Of a stretch of 64,000 bases of DNA, positions 34,330-44,815 are shown piece by piece. Source of the stretch: Hydractinia symbiolongicarpus (Eukaryota; Cnidaria; Hydrozoa; Anthoathecata; Hydractiniidae); contig NC_079876.1 of the NCBI RefSeq assembly GCF_029227915.1, positions 6,446,001 through 6,510,000 of the forward strand, written 5' to 3'. A model generated the notes under the pieces. It ran no database searches, was not told the DNA's origin, and saw only the letters and a list, made by a program, of their open reading frames with translations. A program made the position numbers and the translations under genes. Positions within the stretch are counted from its first letter, which is position 1. Every line of letters starts with the position of its first letter.

Positions 34330-36090
34330 GAAAAAGGCGGTGGTCTTATTAGATGAGCGTTTATTAAAAGAAAATACTGAAAGGACAAAACAATAAATTG
34401 AGAAAGAATTTAAGTAAACGTAGCAAGCGTTTATCCAGAGCATTACAGTAAAGAAGATAATTATAACCATGGATTTAATTAAAACCATGGATTTTGTTGT
34501 TTACAAAAGTAGAGCGATATGAACTTTGGACATATCATGTGAGGTAGACGAAAGTGATAGCGATAGGAGAATGAGAGTAATTAAATAAAAATGGACGTGT
34601 ATTGATTTATTGACGTCAAATGTTAATATGAAAATAAATAAAAGATATTAAAATACAATCGTGCATTTCAGCCTTTATGTAAGTTAAGCCAGTTCGACTT
34701 CCTAACCTCCTGACTAGGAGCAACCTCGTCCCCAGGGCATCTTGTATCTTTCTGACATCACTTTTTATTGTTTACTGAAACCTTCTTCGGTGAAGAGACT
34801 ATTTAAAGCTAGTCCACGGATTTGTTTGCCCTTTTTACACCGCATTGCGTGTGTCTTGCTACTTGCGTAACAGACAGACGTAGACGGGTATTAATAATAT
34901 AGATTAGTCGTGGATAAAGCTATATATTCCATAGATTTCAGTTTGTAATTATGTCTATGCAGAACGACCTTATTTGTAATTAGATATAATCATTAATAAT
35001 ATATAATTGCATGTTATTTTTGTATGTAAGAATATTTCTTCTACAAAAGCGACTATAAAAAACATCCCCCCAAAAACTTCCATTTACATTCTTGATTGGT
35101 TAGAACAAATCACGTTACAAAATTAAAGTCATTTCACTTGCTAGGAATTTCATTGTCTGCCAATTTAATCTTACTGGCGGGTTGTGTAACTACAATGAAT
35201 GTAAATACTTTGTCACAAATTTATGTTGGGACATATTCACGTTGCCTATTTTGTTTAAATCTATTTCATTGAATTAACAAACGTTTTATGATAAGAAACA
35301 ACAAATTAAAAAAAATTTCTGCACGTGGTTTCTTCCACGGGTTTAAAAAAAAAAACATTACTACGCTAGTTCTAGTCTGTCTGTAACAAGCAAAGTAGAT
35401 GTGTTGTTTTTGATTAAAAAAATAGCCGTAGCAACATTTCACATTTGCCAATTTATATTGTTTAAATAACACTTGGGGCATGAAGAAAAAAATCCGGTAA
35501 ATTCGGACTTGCTATGGATTCCAATTGTTTTGTCAAATGAAGAAATTATCTACAATTAAATCCATGATAAAATGTCTGTTCCGCCTGTAAGTGCAGTTTT
35601 GCAGACTTGATTCATCCGTGCTTCGTCGGCGTTCACCTCCGCATTAGTTAAGAACCGCATGGCTGGATTTCTTGTGTAAGACCTGGTTACCAACGACGAA
35701 GGGGTCAGGCAAAAGAGATTCATGTCTACGTAGTTCTTTTAACTAAGTCAGGAGTCGGTGAATTAGCTAGGATGGTCAGGTTGGCTATGAATAGGCTTGC
35801 TAATGGATAAAAAGTGTTTGACCAAGACGGAAATCTATCGACGTTTTGTCCGATGAACGTTCTAAACGAGCTAAGGACATCTCCGAACAAACTGGAAATG
35901 TGGCAAGCATTTTGTCTGACGAGTCTCCAAAAATTATTTCGAAGGTTGCCATCGAACGTGTTTTATGCGTGTGCCAAGGCATGCGCGTACGATCGCACGC
36001 CTCTTCTGAAAAAGCCTGTTATTTTTAATTTACAATCAAATATTCTCGTCGTCAACTTAATTTGTGTGAGAAAAATCAATTTCAGGTATT
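34330..36090. other. No recognisable gene
   Basis: The stretch 35800-36030 has frames open on both strands (60-113 codons) and is slightly richer in GC than its surroundings, but no domain could be named. It lies just downstream (minus strand) of the P2RX7-like fragment and could belong to it. The rest is AT-rich. Confidence 0.3.
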
Positions 36091-36093
36091 TAT

Positions 36094-36375
36094 TCACTTT
36101 CTTTGAAGCCAGTATACACCCCCATTCGGACCTGGATATTCTCTACGTATCCTAGACACGACACAAGATTGTATCACCCGACGAACACCTTTTCCCAAGT
36201 GGTTATGAACAAACCAATAAAATTGGCGGTATGCCGCATATCGATAAGATCTAAAAATATCATCTTCAAAAAAGATTGGAAGCAAGAGTGCTAGCGACCT
36301 ATTTGTTAGAAACTTCGTCCTTTTTTTAAGTCTACGGCTTTCCTGATTGTGAATAGCAACTATCGCTGTCCACAA
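36094..36375 (-). pseudogene. Fragment of a P2RX7-like zinc-binding (ballast-type) domain
   Basis: The C-terminal half of the domain is clear: 'YRYAAYRQFYWFVHNHLGKGVRRVIQSCVV' in two pieces, then 'IRREYPGPNGGVYW'. In this family a cysteine cluster precedes this part and the usual motif is 'RVIPSCVV'. Here Pro is replaced by Gln, a 15-residue hydrophobic insert (SLALLLPIFF...) interrupts the start, and the upstream cysteine-rich half is absent or beyond an in-frame stop at about 36383. There is no methionine start. It is probably a decayed exon or transposed fragment. The family call is from motif memory. Confidence 0.6.
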
Positions 36376-36859
36376 AGTGTTGTTTTAAATCACAACAGCG
36401 TTGAAATCTTCGTGCTCTGTTATACATTTCTTATCAAAAACACAACAGAAACCTTATACCCAGGCGCTCATTTATAATACAACCAAAAGAAAAATGTGAG
36501 GTCAAATTTTACAGTAGCGTAGCTGGAAGTAATTTATAGTGTCCACCTCGTTACAGCATAAACAGTCAACAGCTATAGGCATCCTTTCGCACTTTTGCAC
36601 ATAGGCACCACTCACTGATCTGGTGTGTCTGCTTCATTGTCATTATAAGAGGGAATTTTTTGTTTGTTATTGAGTCGTTCTGGCTCAAACTGAAATTCAA
36701 TTATGTTTACATTTCTGTTTGTGAACATGATTGATAATTGTAAAAAAATTCTATTGGAAATATCATTAACATTTTTTCGTTATTTCTCTAACTGCAAGCG
36801 CCAATCTCTACACGGGGTAAATCAATGAATACGTCATTGCATAAATTGCGCATATTAAT

Positions 36860-37310
36860 ATCGAGATCGAGAAAAAAGAGCGAGTGGCAAATGCTTGGAG
36901 GAAAGTTGAGGATGAATTAGGATGCGAAGAGGGTAAAGTTTATCCTTTTTCGTCAGTTCAATGCGCTATATTTTTGCGCTGTTAAACCTTGAGCGTATTC
37001 AGCTTCTTCTATTACTTAATTAGAAAAAATGTTTTTTAAATTCAACTGTTTTAAGGTTAAGCTTTTCAAAGATGGGACAACTTAAAAAAGATACAGCAAG
37101 GAAAGGAATAACCTAAGAAGGAAATTTGCATTGGGATCAGGTTTGGCTGACGTTGAATCGTGTGTCAAATTTTAAAGGAATACTCTTTTTTGTCTTGGCT
37201 TGATAAGTATTCAAATTAGAGACACAAAATCAAATATAACGGCTCCGGAGGATGAGGAGGATATTGATTCTTATTCGGAGGCGGCGGTTGAAATTATTTA
37301 AATAACAAGA
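36860..37310 (+). pseudogene. Decayed MADF (Myb/SANT-like) domain gene
   Basis: Separate frame pieces fit a MADF domain in order: 'ERVANAWRKVEDELGCEEG' (36875-36932, followed by a donor-like 'gtaaag'), then 'KRYSKERNNLRRKFALGSGL' (about 37090-37150), then 'SFLSWLDKYIQIRDTKSN' and an acidic tail (about 37190-37300). A Trp and the basic helix of the fold are visible. Stops and frame changes split it. MADF-like proteins are the usual second ORF of Harbinger elements, and a Harbinger-like N-terminus lies next door on the minus strand. Confidence 0.5.
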
Positions 37311-37381
37311 ATGACCCTACAACAAAATCACCAAGTTTGGCCAAGATGACAACTATTGCCCTCATTGCGCAATTTCATTTC

Positions 37382-37519
37382 TTAAAGCAGTTGATTATGC
37401 ACTCCTTTCAATTCTCTTTCTCTATAAATTTGACGAACACGAGAAAATGGCGATTTTCTTCGTCTCTTTTTTTTACTATTAAGGCCACAGCTTCTTCTTT
37501 TTTCTGAACTGTCTGCCAT
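37382..37519 (-). pseudogene. Possible Harbinger transposase N-terminus (45 codons)
   Basis: From an ATG at 37519 the minus strand reads MADSSEKRR, a Lys/Arg-rich run (SKKKRRRKSPFSRVRQ) and 'IYRERELKGVHNQLL' before a stop. The basic start and the 'RE...GVHNQLL' helix resemble the N-terminus of animal Harbinger transposases. Nothing of the catalytic domain follows. Pairing with the MADF relic supports a truncated Harbinger copy. Confidence 0.3.
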
Positions 37520-37559
37520 CTTGAAATGCGTGTGTTCACATAAGAAAATTTCGCACAAA

Positions 37560-38730
37560 TAATAATATGAACTAGCCGGGAGACCCGGCGTCGAAACGCC
37601 GGGTTAAGCCACAAGTAACTGTTGTTGAATGCCTTGAGGAGCGCTTAATAAGAACCGCAAACTGTGCGACCCGGTAAGGTGGAGCGCTTTAGTACGGGTA
37701 TGCAGTATGTCGTAAATCAAGTGGAGGGCACACACCATTGCAGTGTTGCGACTGTAAGATATTTAAAAAAAAATAATTTCCCGCAACAAAAGCTGAATTA
37801 AAACAGTTTACAAACCGTTGTTACTCCGCCATAGCAAAAACAATCGGGCAATATTATTTTATTTTGCGGAATAAGTTTCCGTAAAAGTTCAAAACTTAAT
37901 CATGACAGTGGGCCGAGAACGCATAATACCCTTTTCATAAAAAACTTTACTGCAATTTCGGTTTAACTTAAAACACAGGAAAAATCCAGTCGTTACCCCA
38001 TAAAAAAACTAAAAAAACTCCATAATTGGAGTGCTCTAGTACAGGTATGCAGAATATGTCGTGAATTGAGTAAAGCTCAAACAACATTATAGTGTTTCGG
38101 TTGTAATGTACTTTTTAAAATATATGTATATATATAACTTTACTGCAACTTTAACCGAAATAAAAACACAGTTTACAACCTGTTATTACCCCGTCATAAG
38201 AAAAGAAAATAGTCAATATTATTTTATTTTGCGGAGTACGTTTCAGTAAACCTTAACAAATTAATCATGACACCGGACTGAGCACTTAGTACAGGTAAAT
38301 GGTGTTACACATGCGTTATAGCCATAATAGCCTTTTCCCAAAAAAACTTATCGCAACTTCAATTTAAATAAAAAACACACAAAACACCCTGTTGTTAACA
38401 CCAGGTTGAATGTTTATTGCAGGTACAAAAACTTTATCACAACGGATTAAATAAAAACACGGAAAAAGCCCGTCATTAACACCAGGCTGAGCACTTAACA
38501 AGTAAATTGTGTCATACATGAGTAACAGGCGGAATAAAATTTTCCAAATAAAATTTATCACAACGGTTTAAATAAAAACACAGGAAACAGCCCGTTGTTA
38601 ACACCAGGCTGAGCGCTTAACAGGTGAATCGTGTCATACATGAGCATAGGGGTAATACCATTTTCCAAAAATCCTGATCGCTTCGGTTTTAAAAGAAATC
38701 AGTGAACAGCCTGACATTAACCCGGTTCAG
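37560..38730 (+). repeat. Degenerate tandem repeats of about 130-250 bp
   Basis: Phrases recur in order: 'gagcgctt.a.tacgggtatg/aacaggtgaatcgtgtcatacatg', 'ccttttcc.aaaaa.ctt', 'cggtttaaataaaaacacag' and 'agcccgttgttaacaccagg'. The tightest units are at about 38400-38720. A GC-rich inverted repeat 'gacccggcgtcgaaacgccgggtt' marks the left edge at 37582-37606. Related wording ('actagtcgttaacccgt') recurs at 41085-41350. Confidence 0.65.
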
Positions 38731-38838
38731 TTTAAAAAATTACTCAGCAATTTTATTTTGCATAATAAATTTTCAAATCAGTAATAAAGGTGGCCGCTGA
38801 CAACTGCATTTAGCATAAGAATTGTTAAGAATTGTGTT

Positions 38839-38900
38839 GCAGCCAAACTGCATTTGGCTACTTTCACTTGCAGCCAAACTGCATTTGGCTACTTTCACTT
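38839..38900 (+). repeat. Perfect 31-bp tandem duplication with small hairpin
   Basis: 'gcagccaaactgcatttggc' plus 11 further bases is repeated twice without change. Each unit includes the inverted repeat gccaaa/tttggc around 'ctgca'. Confidence 0.9.
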
Positions 38901-39239
38901 TTTAGCAGGATGTAGCTAAAAGAGGAGCTAGCTAGGTAGACCCAACTTCAACATAAAAATAAATAATAATATACCAAACTGAATAAAAACTTTAAAAGTA
39001 TAGGAATAAATAAAGCTAGCTATAGCTAGCTGCCTCAAAATGTACGTTTTGTAGCTAGCCAAAAACTTAAAATTGGTTTGTTTAAGATTTATACGTAGCT
39101 AGAAAACGTGATGAAATATTCACCTTAACATGTGAAAACAAACTAAATAATCCTATAGGATAAAAAGTACTCAGAAGAAATAAGGAGGATTGAAAGGAAA
39201 CCTACAAACTTCACACCATCACTTCCAAACCAAAATGGC

Positions 39240-39460
39240 CTTAGGGGTAGCATGTTTCCTCCCGTCGGCATGTTGAGGCCGCGAAGCACTTGGATTGGTC
39301 ATTAGTGAAAATGGAGCCTCGTGATTGGTTTATTACAATGAGCGGCAAAGCAAGGCCGGTAAAAAAACGGGGTCTGCCGGGGATTCGAAATAAAGCTGCA
39401 GGGCCGCGGGGATTTTCGGCGGGTCTCGCTACTTGCTCCGCCATGTTGCGCAGAGACAGA
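39240..39460. other. GC-rich island, no gene assigned
   Basis: This is a local GC-rich patch containing 'ggggtctgccggggattcg', 'gggccgcggggattttcggc' and 'gctccgccatgttgcgc'. Frames are open on both strands (39290-39496 plus, 39241-39528 minus), but neither shows a domain. The 'gccatgttg' with upstream GC-rich sequence on the minus strand could be a promoter or first exon, or the end of a transposon. Confidence 0.4.
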
Positions 39461-39629
39461 CAAAATACGGCTATTATAATAGAGATAATAATTTGAAACT
39501 CATTTAGAGCGTAGAACTCCTGTCGCACTAAAATTTTGTGTAATTTTAGAGCTATAGGAAGATTCGCTCTAATGGAAACCCACCTTTATGAAAGACAATT
39601 TTGGTTGTATTTAAATACTTTTTTCTTTA

Positions 39630-40110
39630 CTTTTCCTGACGGTTTTTTTAATAACTCCTGATTGCTTTCTTATATGGCTATGATACTTACTGAGTTTCAC
39701 CATTTATCTATTAGACACCTGCATGCTAAATTGTTAGGTCCCATACCTTTCTGAGGCTTTGATATTGGCCATTACTCGAAACTACCCCTAAAATCTCTAT
39801 GAAATCCTTATAATGGGGAAAATATAATAACTCCTGTTAGGATAATCCTTAGAACTTGAAACTTGCAAGCTTTGTTTCATCAAGAAGAATCATTTTGAAT
39901 AATTTTAACACGTGACTATTCCGATTTCCCGATTTTGTCGGATTTTACCCGAAAATCCGGAAAAAACGGATTGTCGGGCAATTTTTGGCAATTTTTTATT
40001 AGATCCATGTAAAAACCGGAAGATATGTTAAAAGAATTTTATTTAGCTTTCAGAAACTTCAAACAGAATGTAAAAATTCGCTCTAGAACAAAAGTAATTA
40101 TTTTTTAAGC
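39630..40110 (+). repeat. Interspersed repeat related to 20690-21130
   Basis: This shares ordered blocks with the earlier copy, such as 'tcccatacctttctgagg', 'gatattggccattac' and 'tttcatcaagaag'. It is followed by a stretch rich in 'ccgattt' and 'cggattt' repeats (39920-39970). No gene. Confidence 0.6.
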
Positions 40111-40267
40111 AGATAGTGGCATTTTTAACAATTTTCAAGCCTCTGATGACGTCACAGAAAATGTGCTGACGCAAGCAAACATTTTTTCCCACATTTTGTT
40201 CCTTTTATGACGTACTATAAGTGTGCCAAGTTTGATTCAATTTGAACAATCTTATGAAAAGTTATTG

Positions 40268-40298
40268 AGGGGGGGCGGAATCCGCCCCCCCCCCCCGG
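40268..40298. repeat. G/C-run palindrome
   Basis: A run of G, then 'cggaatccg', then a longer run of C, forms a palindrome in an otherwise AT-rich region. It could form a stable hairpin. It probably marks the inner end of a dispersed element. The following sequence to 41080 shows no gene. Confidence 0.85.
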
Positions 40299-41084
40299 TC
40301 ATAGTATGTTCGAAAAACCCCGGACCGAATAGGGTTAAATAAGTCTAGTTTTGAATTTATTTTGCTTTATGATCATTTTTATCATTTACCAGTCAGCTAT
40401 TTCAGGTTAACTGTCTATAAGTTTTTTGTGGTTTACTTGCGAAGGTTTATTTTAATCACATGCGTCATCTGTAAAGAGTACTCACCAGACCACAGACATT
40501 TATGTCAACATTCTTTGATCTCTTTAATAAAAGCCGTATTCTATTTGTCTGCTTGCACGCGAGAAAAAAAGTCGTGTTGCGGAAACACGAAATGCGAACA
40601 GTATAATAACTATTAAATAGTATTATTGTAGTTTTATTTATTTTTCGAATTTTTATTAGACACCTTTTGAATTTTCATCAAATTTTGTGTTGGACGTGAT
40701 AAAAAAGGGAAAGTGAACAGAGATGTCTGCTTTTTGTCGATAACAGCGCTGGTTAATTAATCAAGTTTTGAATGTAGGTAATCCCCAGTTACCTAGGGTG
40801 GAGCAGCTGATGCCATTTGCGTCTAAAAGATTTTCCTTTTTTAGCCTCACACTCAAAAGTGCAATGCAATGGCTTCGCTAATTTTATAACGGATTGACGG
40901 CAGTCTAAAAGGGTTTAACGTCTTGACGTAACGTCGATAAAGTTAACAAATTAGACATAACGGTTTTAGCGGCTTCAAAAGAAAATGAAAACAACCCATT
41001 CTTCTTATACACTGTCACCATATTATGATAAAGGATTAAATAAGTAAATTAGTTCTCTCGAAGTGTGCTTATTACTACAAACTA

Positions 41085-41350
41085 GTCGTTATCCCGTGAA
41101 AAAATTCACAAGAATTCATCTGCCAGGAATATCCACGAAAATATTCCCGTCACCATTTGCAGCTACCATTTGACACAGTGAGTATCCTAATATAGACTAG
41201 TCGTTAACCCATAAAAAACACACGAGGTGTCCCGTCTTTAAGTTACACGTTACTTTGTGTGCCCGTAACACGATATGTTTTTTGCGACATGCACGCAGAA
41301 TATGGCTGTTGTTAATTACACTTGTTGGCATTCCGTGGAAAAATCCAAGA
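41085..41350 (+). repeat. Degenerate tandem repeat of about 112 bp
   Basis: 'aaactagtcgttatcccgtg' at about 41089 and 'gactagtcgttaacccataa' at about 41196 are followed by similar 'aaaaa.acac/tcac' text. A weaker third copy lies near 41318 ('ttccgtggaaaaatcca'). Confidence 0.55.
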
Positions 41351-41411
41351 ACCACCGGCGATTCAATATAACACCAAATATATTAATCATGTATTTAAAG
41401 ATGTTATCTAG

Positions 41412-41700
41412 ATAAGAAGATTAAATTGGCTGGGGCACTTGGAAAGAATGGAGGAGGATAATTGGGTAAGAAAGTGTAGAGACTTGATAGTTCCTTGGGC
41501 AAAGCCCAGAGGCAGACCGAGAAAGACTTGGCAGAAGGTTATAAGGACAGACTTGATAGAGAGGAAGTTGAGTTTAGATCTAACACAGTCTAGATCAGAT
41601 TGGAAGAGGGTCATTAATATACCCCGACCAACCCATGCTAGCATGGAAAACAGACGTTAAGCCGAGAATGATGATGATAATGATTATGATGCCATAATAA
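41412..41700 (+). mobile_element. 3' end of a non-LTR retrotransposon (LINE)
   Basis: The frame reads RRLNWLGHLERMEEDNW, then 'KCRDLIVPWAKPRGRPRKTW' and 'DWKRVINIPRPTHAS' to a stop at 41658-41660. The W-L-G-H-x-x-R-M and GRPRKTW motifs are the typical C-terminus of LINE polyproteins. A 3' tail of 'atgatgatgataatgatta' follows. Only this end is present, as usual for a 5'-truncated insertion. Confidence 0.8.
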
Positions 41701-41820
41701 TAGAATTTTATGACTAACTGTATCGAATGCTGTGCTGAGATCAATAAGGTTTGAAATATTTCTTGACTTAACTGAATGATTGCATGATCAGTTGACTGGC
41801 CTGCTTGATAGCCAAATGTC
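41690..41820 (-). pseudogene. Reverse-transcriptase fragment of a second LINE
   Basis: On the minus strand 'FGYQAGQSTDHAIIQL' (41816-41769) and 'LIDLSTAFDTVSHKILL' (41748-41698) match the RT fingers region and motif A, with the first catalytic Asp in 'LIDLSTAFD'. They are separated by a frame slip. The fragment abuts the plus-strand LINE tail head to tail. Confidence 0.65.
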
Positions 41821-41829
41821 TTATTATAC

Positions 41830-42610
41830 TCGCACTATGTCGAAATTTAAGTTTATGTATATTTTTAAAAGCCTTGGGCTGTTTTCCTTACTAATAGCGT
41901 TGCGTAAATAGACTGTGGTAACACATGGGTGTTAAAGCACAAGCTGGAGTGTTTCCATTCAGACTGAAGAAGTAAAGAGGGGTAGAGTGGAGCAAAATTC
42001 GAAAACGTACTTCAAATTCCAATCTTATCTTTTGTTTTTTCAAACCAATCAAAAATCAGTTATACAAAACTTTAACCCGCAAAATTATATCTTAAAAACA
42101 AATTAGGACCTGTGAAGTCTTAAATTGTAAAGAATTCGTTAAATAGTCTCCCTTTCTCTAATATTATTGTAAGAGAAAGTAAAAAAATGTGATCTCACAT
42201 TTCAGATCTCACAAACAAATAAAGCAATACGGTAAAATTAAAAATAGCCATTTTGCAAATTGTTTATCGGTGTATTACAATCTATATACTGAATAACTAA
42301 GTGAGTAGTATTAAAACTATGATTTTTTTCGTAGAAACAACGAACAAACGCACTAATAAACATTATATGTAGAAACAGAAGAAACGTTCTGTTAAGAGCA
42401 TTTTTGAAGAAAGAACGTCAACGCGGGTGTGTTGTTGTTCTTTTAATTAATTGATCTAATGTTGCTACAGGACACAAAATAACAAATGCAATGTATCTCT
42501 ATCGACTTTGTTGCGATAGGCGAATTTCCATGAATTTCTAGTAATTTTGTTGATAAACAGTATGAAAATTATAACTTCTATTGATATTTCTTGAATTGAA
42601 ATTGAAATTA
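41830..42610. other. Upstream region of the HEPN gene; no other gene seen
   Basis: An acceptor-like 'tatcttatag' lies 11 bases before 'atattatagtcATG', so a 5' non-coding exon further left is possible. No clear TATA box or other promoter element could be singled out. Confidence 0.35.
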
Positions 42611-42629
42611 TCTTATAGATATTATAGTC

Positions 42630-43522
42630 ATGGCAACGGCAGTACCTCCAACAGGATCTTCTCACCACGCATTGATCACTAACAATGAATATCAAATTAA
42701 ATTGGTCACGCTTCTCAATGAATGTTGTGACCACTTACGTGAAATTTTACATGATCCTGCCCGTGGCAACATGCCAAGAGATAAGAAACAATTATATCTG
42801 TCATTAAAACAATATAAGAAACATTTAAAGCATTTGAAAAAAGATCAGCTGGAAATCGTTTTTCCACAAGATAAGGAAACAGATTCGGAATTGTTTGACA
42901 TCACTATTTTATGTGACGTTCTAATTAATTGTTGTAACGGCATACAAGCACCAATTGGTGGATGGAGAACTAGAAAACCGCAACAAAATGATTTCAGTGT
43001 CGGTGCTGACATCATTCGAATCAGAAATGAGCGCAATAATGTTATGCATGGAAGAGCAATGAGTTCAGCACAATATAATCAGCTATGGAATGCCATAGAA
43101 GGTATATTAAGAAGACTCGGATACGACATAACAAAAATTAAAGATTTGAAATCTGGTTGCTTGAATGACTTAGACTTATTTAAGATCAAAATTATCAAAG
43201 CAGATACTGAAATTTTAAATTTCAATGTTAACAATAATAAAGACAGTATTCAGCAAAACGAAGATGGTATTAAACAAAATCAAGGTGACATTAAAGCAAG
43301 TAAAAACAGTATTCAGCAGAACGAAGATGGTATTAAACAAAATCAAGGTGACATTAAAGCAAATAAAGACAATATTCAGAAAAACAAAGGTGGTATTAAA
43401 GAGAATAAAGATAATTATAATCGATTAGCAGCCGAAGTGGAAATAGTAAAGCAAACTATCTCTTCATCATCATGTGATCAGAAGAGTTCTCAGTTGGAAG
43501 AAACTATAAGAGAACAACCCAG
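42630..43522 (+). CDS. Exon 1: DZIP3-like HEPN domain and heptad coiled coil
   Basis: The ATG at 42630 starts MATAVPPTGSS. Residues about 20-165 fit the HEPN domain of DZIP3/hRUL138 type found in many cnidarian innate-immunity-like proteins: helices 'LVTLLNECCDHLREIL', 'FDITILCDVLINCC', then 'RNERNNVMHG'. The last contains the HEPN motif R-x4-H (43032-43049), the site that in active members cleaves RNA. Residues about 195-275 are a coiled coil of strict heptads (IQQNEDG, IKQNQGD and so on) encoded by a 63-bp tandem repeat (43245-43373), suited to oligomerisation. The donor at 43523 leaves phase 2, which matches exon 2 exactly. Catalytic activity is inferred from the motif only. Confidence 0.85.
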
Positions 43523-43749
43523 GTGTGTAATTCTTTTTCTATATTGTTCCATCATTAAATTGATTCTGTCAACTTAACATAAAAGGCAAATATGGTTAAG
43601 TAAATAAATTTTCATTCAATTAAATTCCAATTTATCTTGGTGTAACTAAATCACTTTTCTGTAATGATTTCAATGCATAGGAGAGTCATAAGCGATAAGA
43701 CTACAGCAGATTGAAATCATGACAGCACTGATTGAAATAAATACTAAAA

Positions 43750-43910
43750 TGTAAAGTAAATAAAAACAAAGACAACATTAAGTAAAATCTAAATAACTTA
43801 AAGAATGGACTTATATATATTCAAGTTGATGTAAAAAAAACCAAAACGGAGTTAGGAACATTCAAAACGATTATGAAAGATTGAAAGACGGAATGGGAAC
43901 AGTAAAGTCC
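43750..43910 (+). pseudogene. Decayed copy of the coiled-coil sequence inside intron 1
   Basis: Intron 1 contains text that, with stops and a frame slip, reads 'NKNKDNIK' and then 'NIQNDYERLKDGMGTVK' (from 43858). These parallel 'ANKDNIQKNK' and 'DNYNRLAAEVEIVK' of exon 1. This suggests an old tandem duplication of the coiled-coil exon end. It lacks clear splice sites. Confidence 0.4.
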
Positions 43911-44061
43911 TTTGTTGTCATCGTGTCGTTCAAAAACTTGTCATTTAAAACGGCCTAGAAAGAAGATACCTTTCTTTCAAGAAATAAGATTTTATCGTTT
44001 TTAGGACAATATTTCATACAGTTACTTATTATTCTAATTTATATTTTAATGTTTATTTTAG

Positions 44062-44330
44062 CTATATACTATTAAAAAATTTCCGGGGAGATTTTCTAAT
44101 ACAATTTGAAGATGGCTGCTCGCAGTGGTCTCTGAAAAGTGTACAAGTCATCATTACTGAAAATTTTGCGATACAATCAATAGAACTTCATGTCGACAAC
44201 GATTACATTGTGGAAGAAGAAGAAGGGAAACTAATCCTGATTATTTACAATCACATTGCCGAATTTATTAATGGGTTATCAGTTACGTTAGTTGACAGTG
44301 AAAGTAAAACTCAATTGATTCCAATTAAAG
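44062..44330 (+). CDS. Exon 2: beta-rich segment of the HEPN-NTPase gene
   Basis: An acceptor 'ttattttag' and a donor 'gtgagt' bound 269 bases. The split Ser codon with exon 1 (AG|C) keeps the frame open throughout. The roughly 90 residues (SYILLKNFRGDFLIQFEDG ... LSVTLVDSESKTQLIPIK) alternate hydrophobic and polar residues as in beta strands, with an acidic EEEEG turn. No family is recognised. It ends in phase 1, matching exon 3. Confidence 0.75.
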
Positions 44331-44815
44331 GTGAGTAAATTTAGATAATGTATTCTATCCAGAAAGACTTCACAGTGCTCTTTTTTACGGAAAAAATGAA
44401 TAAGGAGTTGGAACAATAAAAACAAAACAGAACAAAAAAATGCATTACTAACTAATGTAGATGTGCATGAGGGCAGAGCAAAAGTAAAACAAGTTGGGAA
44501 AGCTATATTTACAAGTAGAACAAATTTAATCTTAAGGGTTTACTTAAAATATTATTCGAACCATAAAAAAACAATGTCAAGATTTTGTTAGAATAGCAAT
44601 CATTTCAACGATGCAAGCCACTTACCTCGACAAAAGTTTTACTTTGGCTATGCGAACGCAAAAATATATAAAAATTATTGCAAAGATTCTTGAAAAATAA
44701 CGTTTAGTATTCTACACAGAAAATTTAACATCTCTAGCGCGTTGTTTTGTACAGCACTTTAGATTAAAATTGTTTAAGTAGAAATGTTGCAAAGTAAAAT
44801 AATTTTTTTAATTAG

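Noticed and set aside
34165-34488. Overlapping frames on both strands around 34.2-34.5 kb
   Set aside because: They arise from the palindromic MITE at 34240-34322.
43225-43428. 67-codon Lys/Thr/Val-rich plus frame in exon 1
   Set aside because: An alternative frame of the 63-bp heptad repeat.
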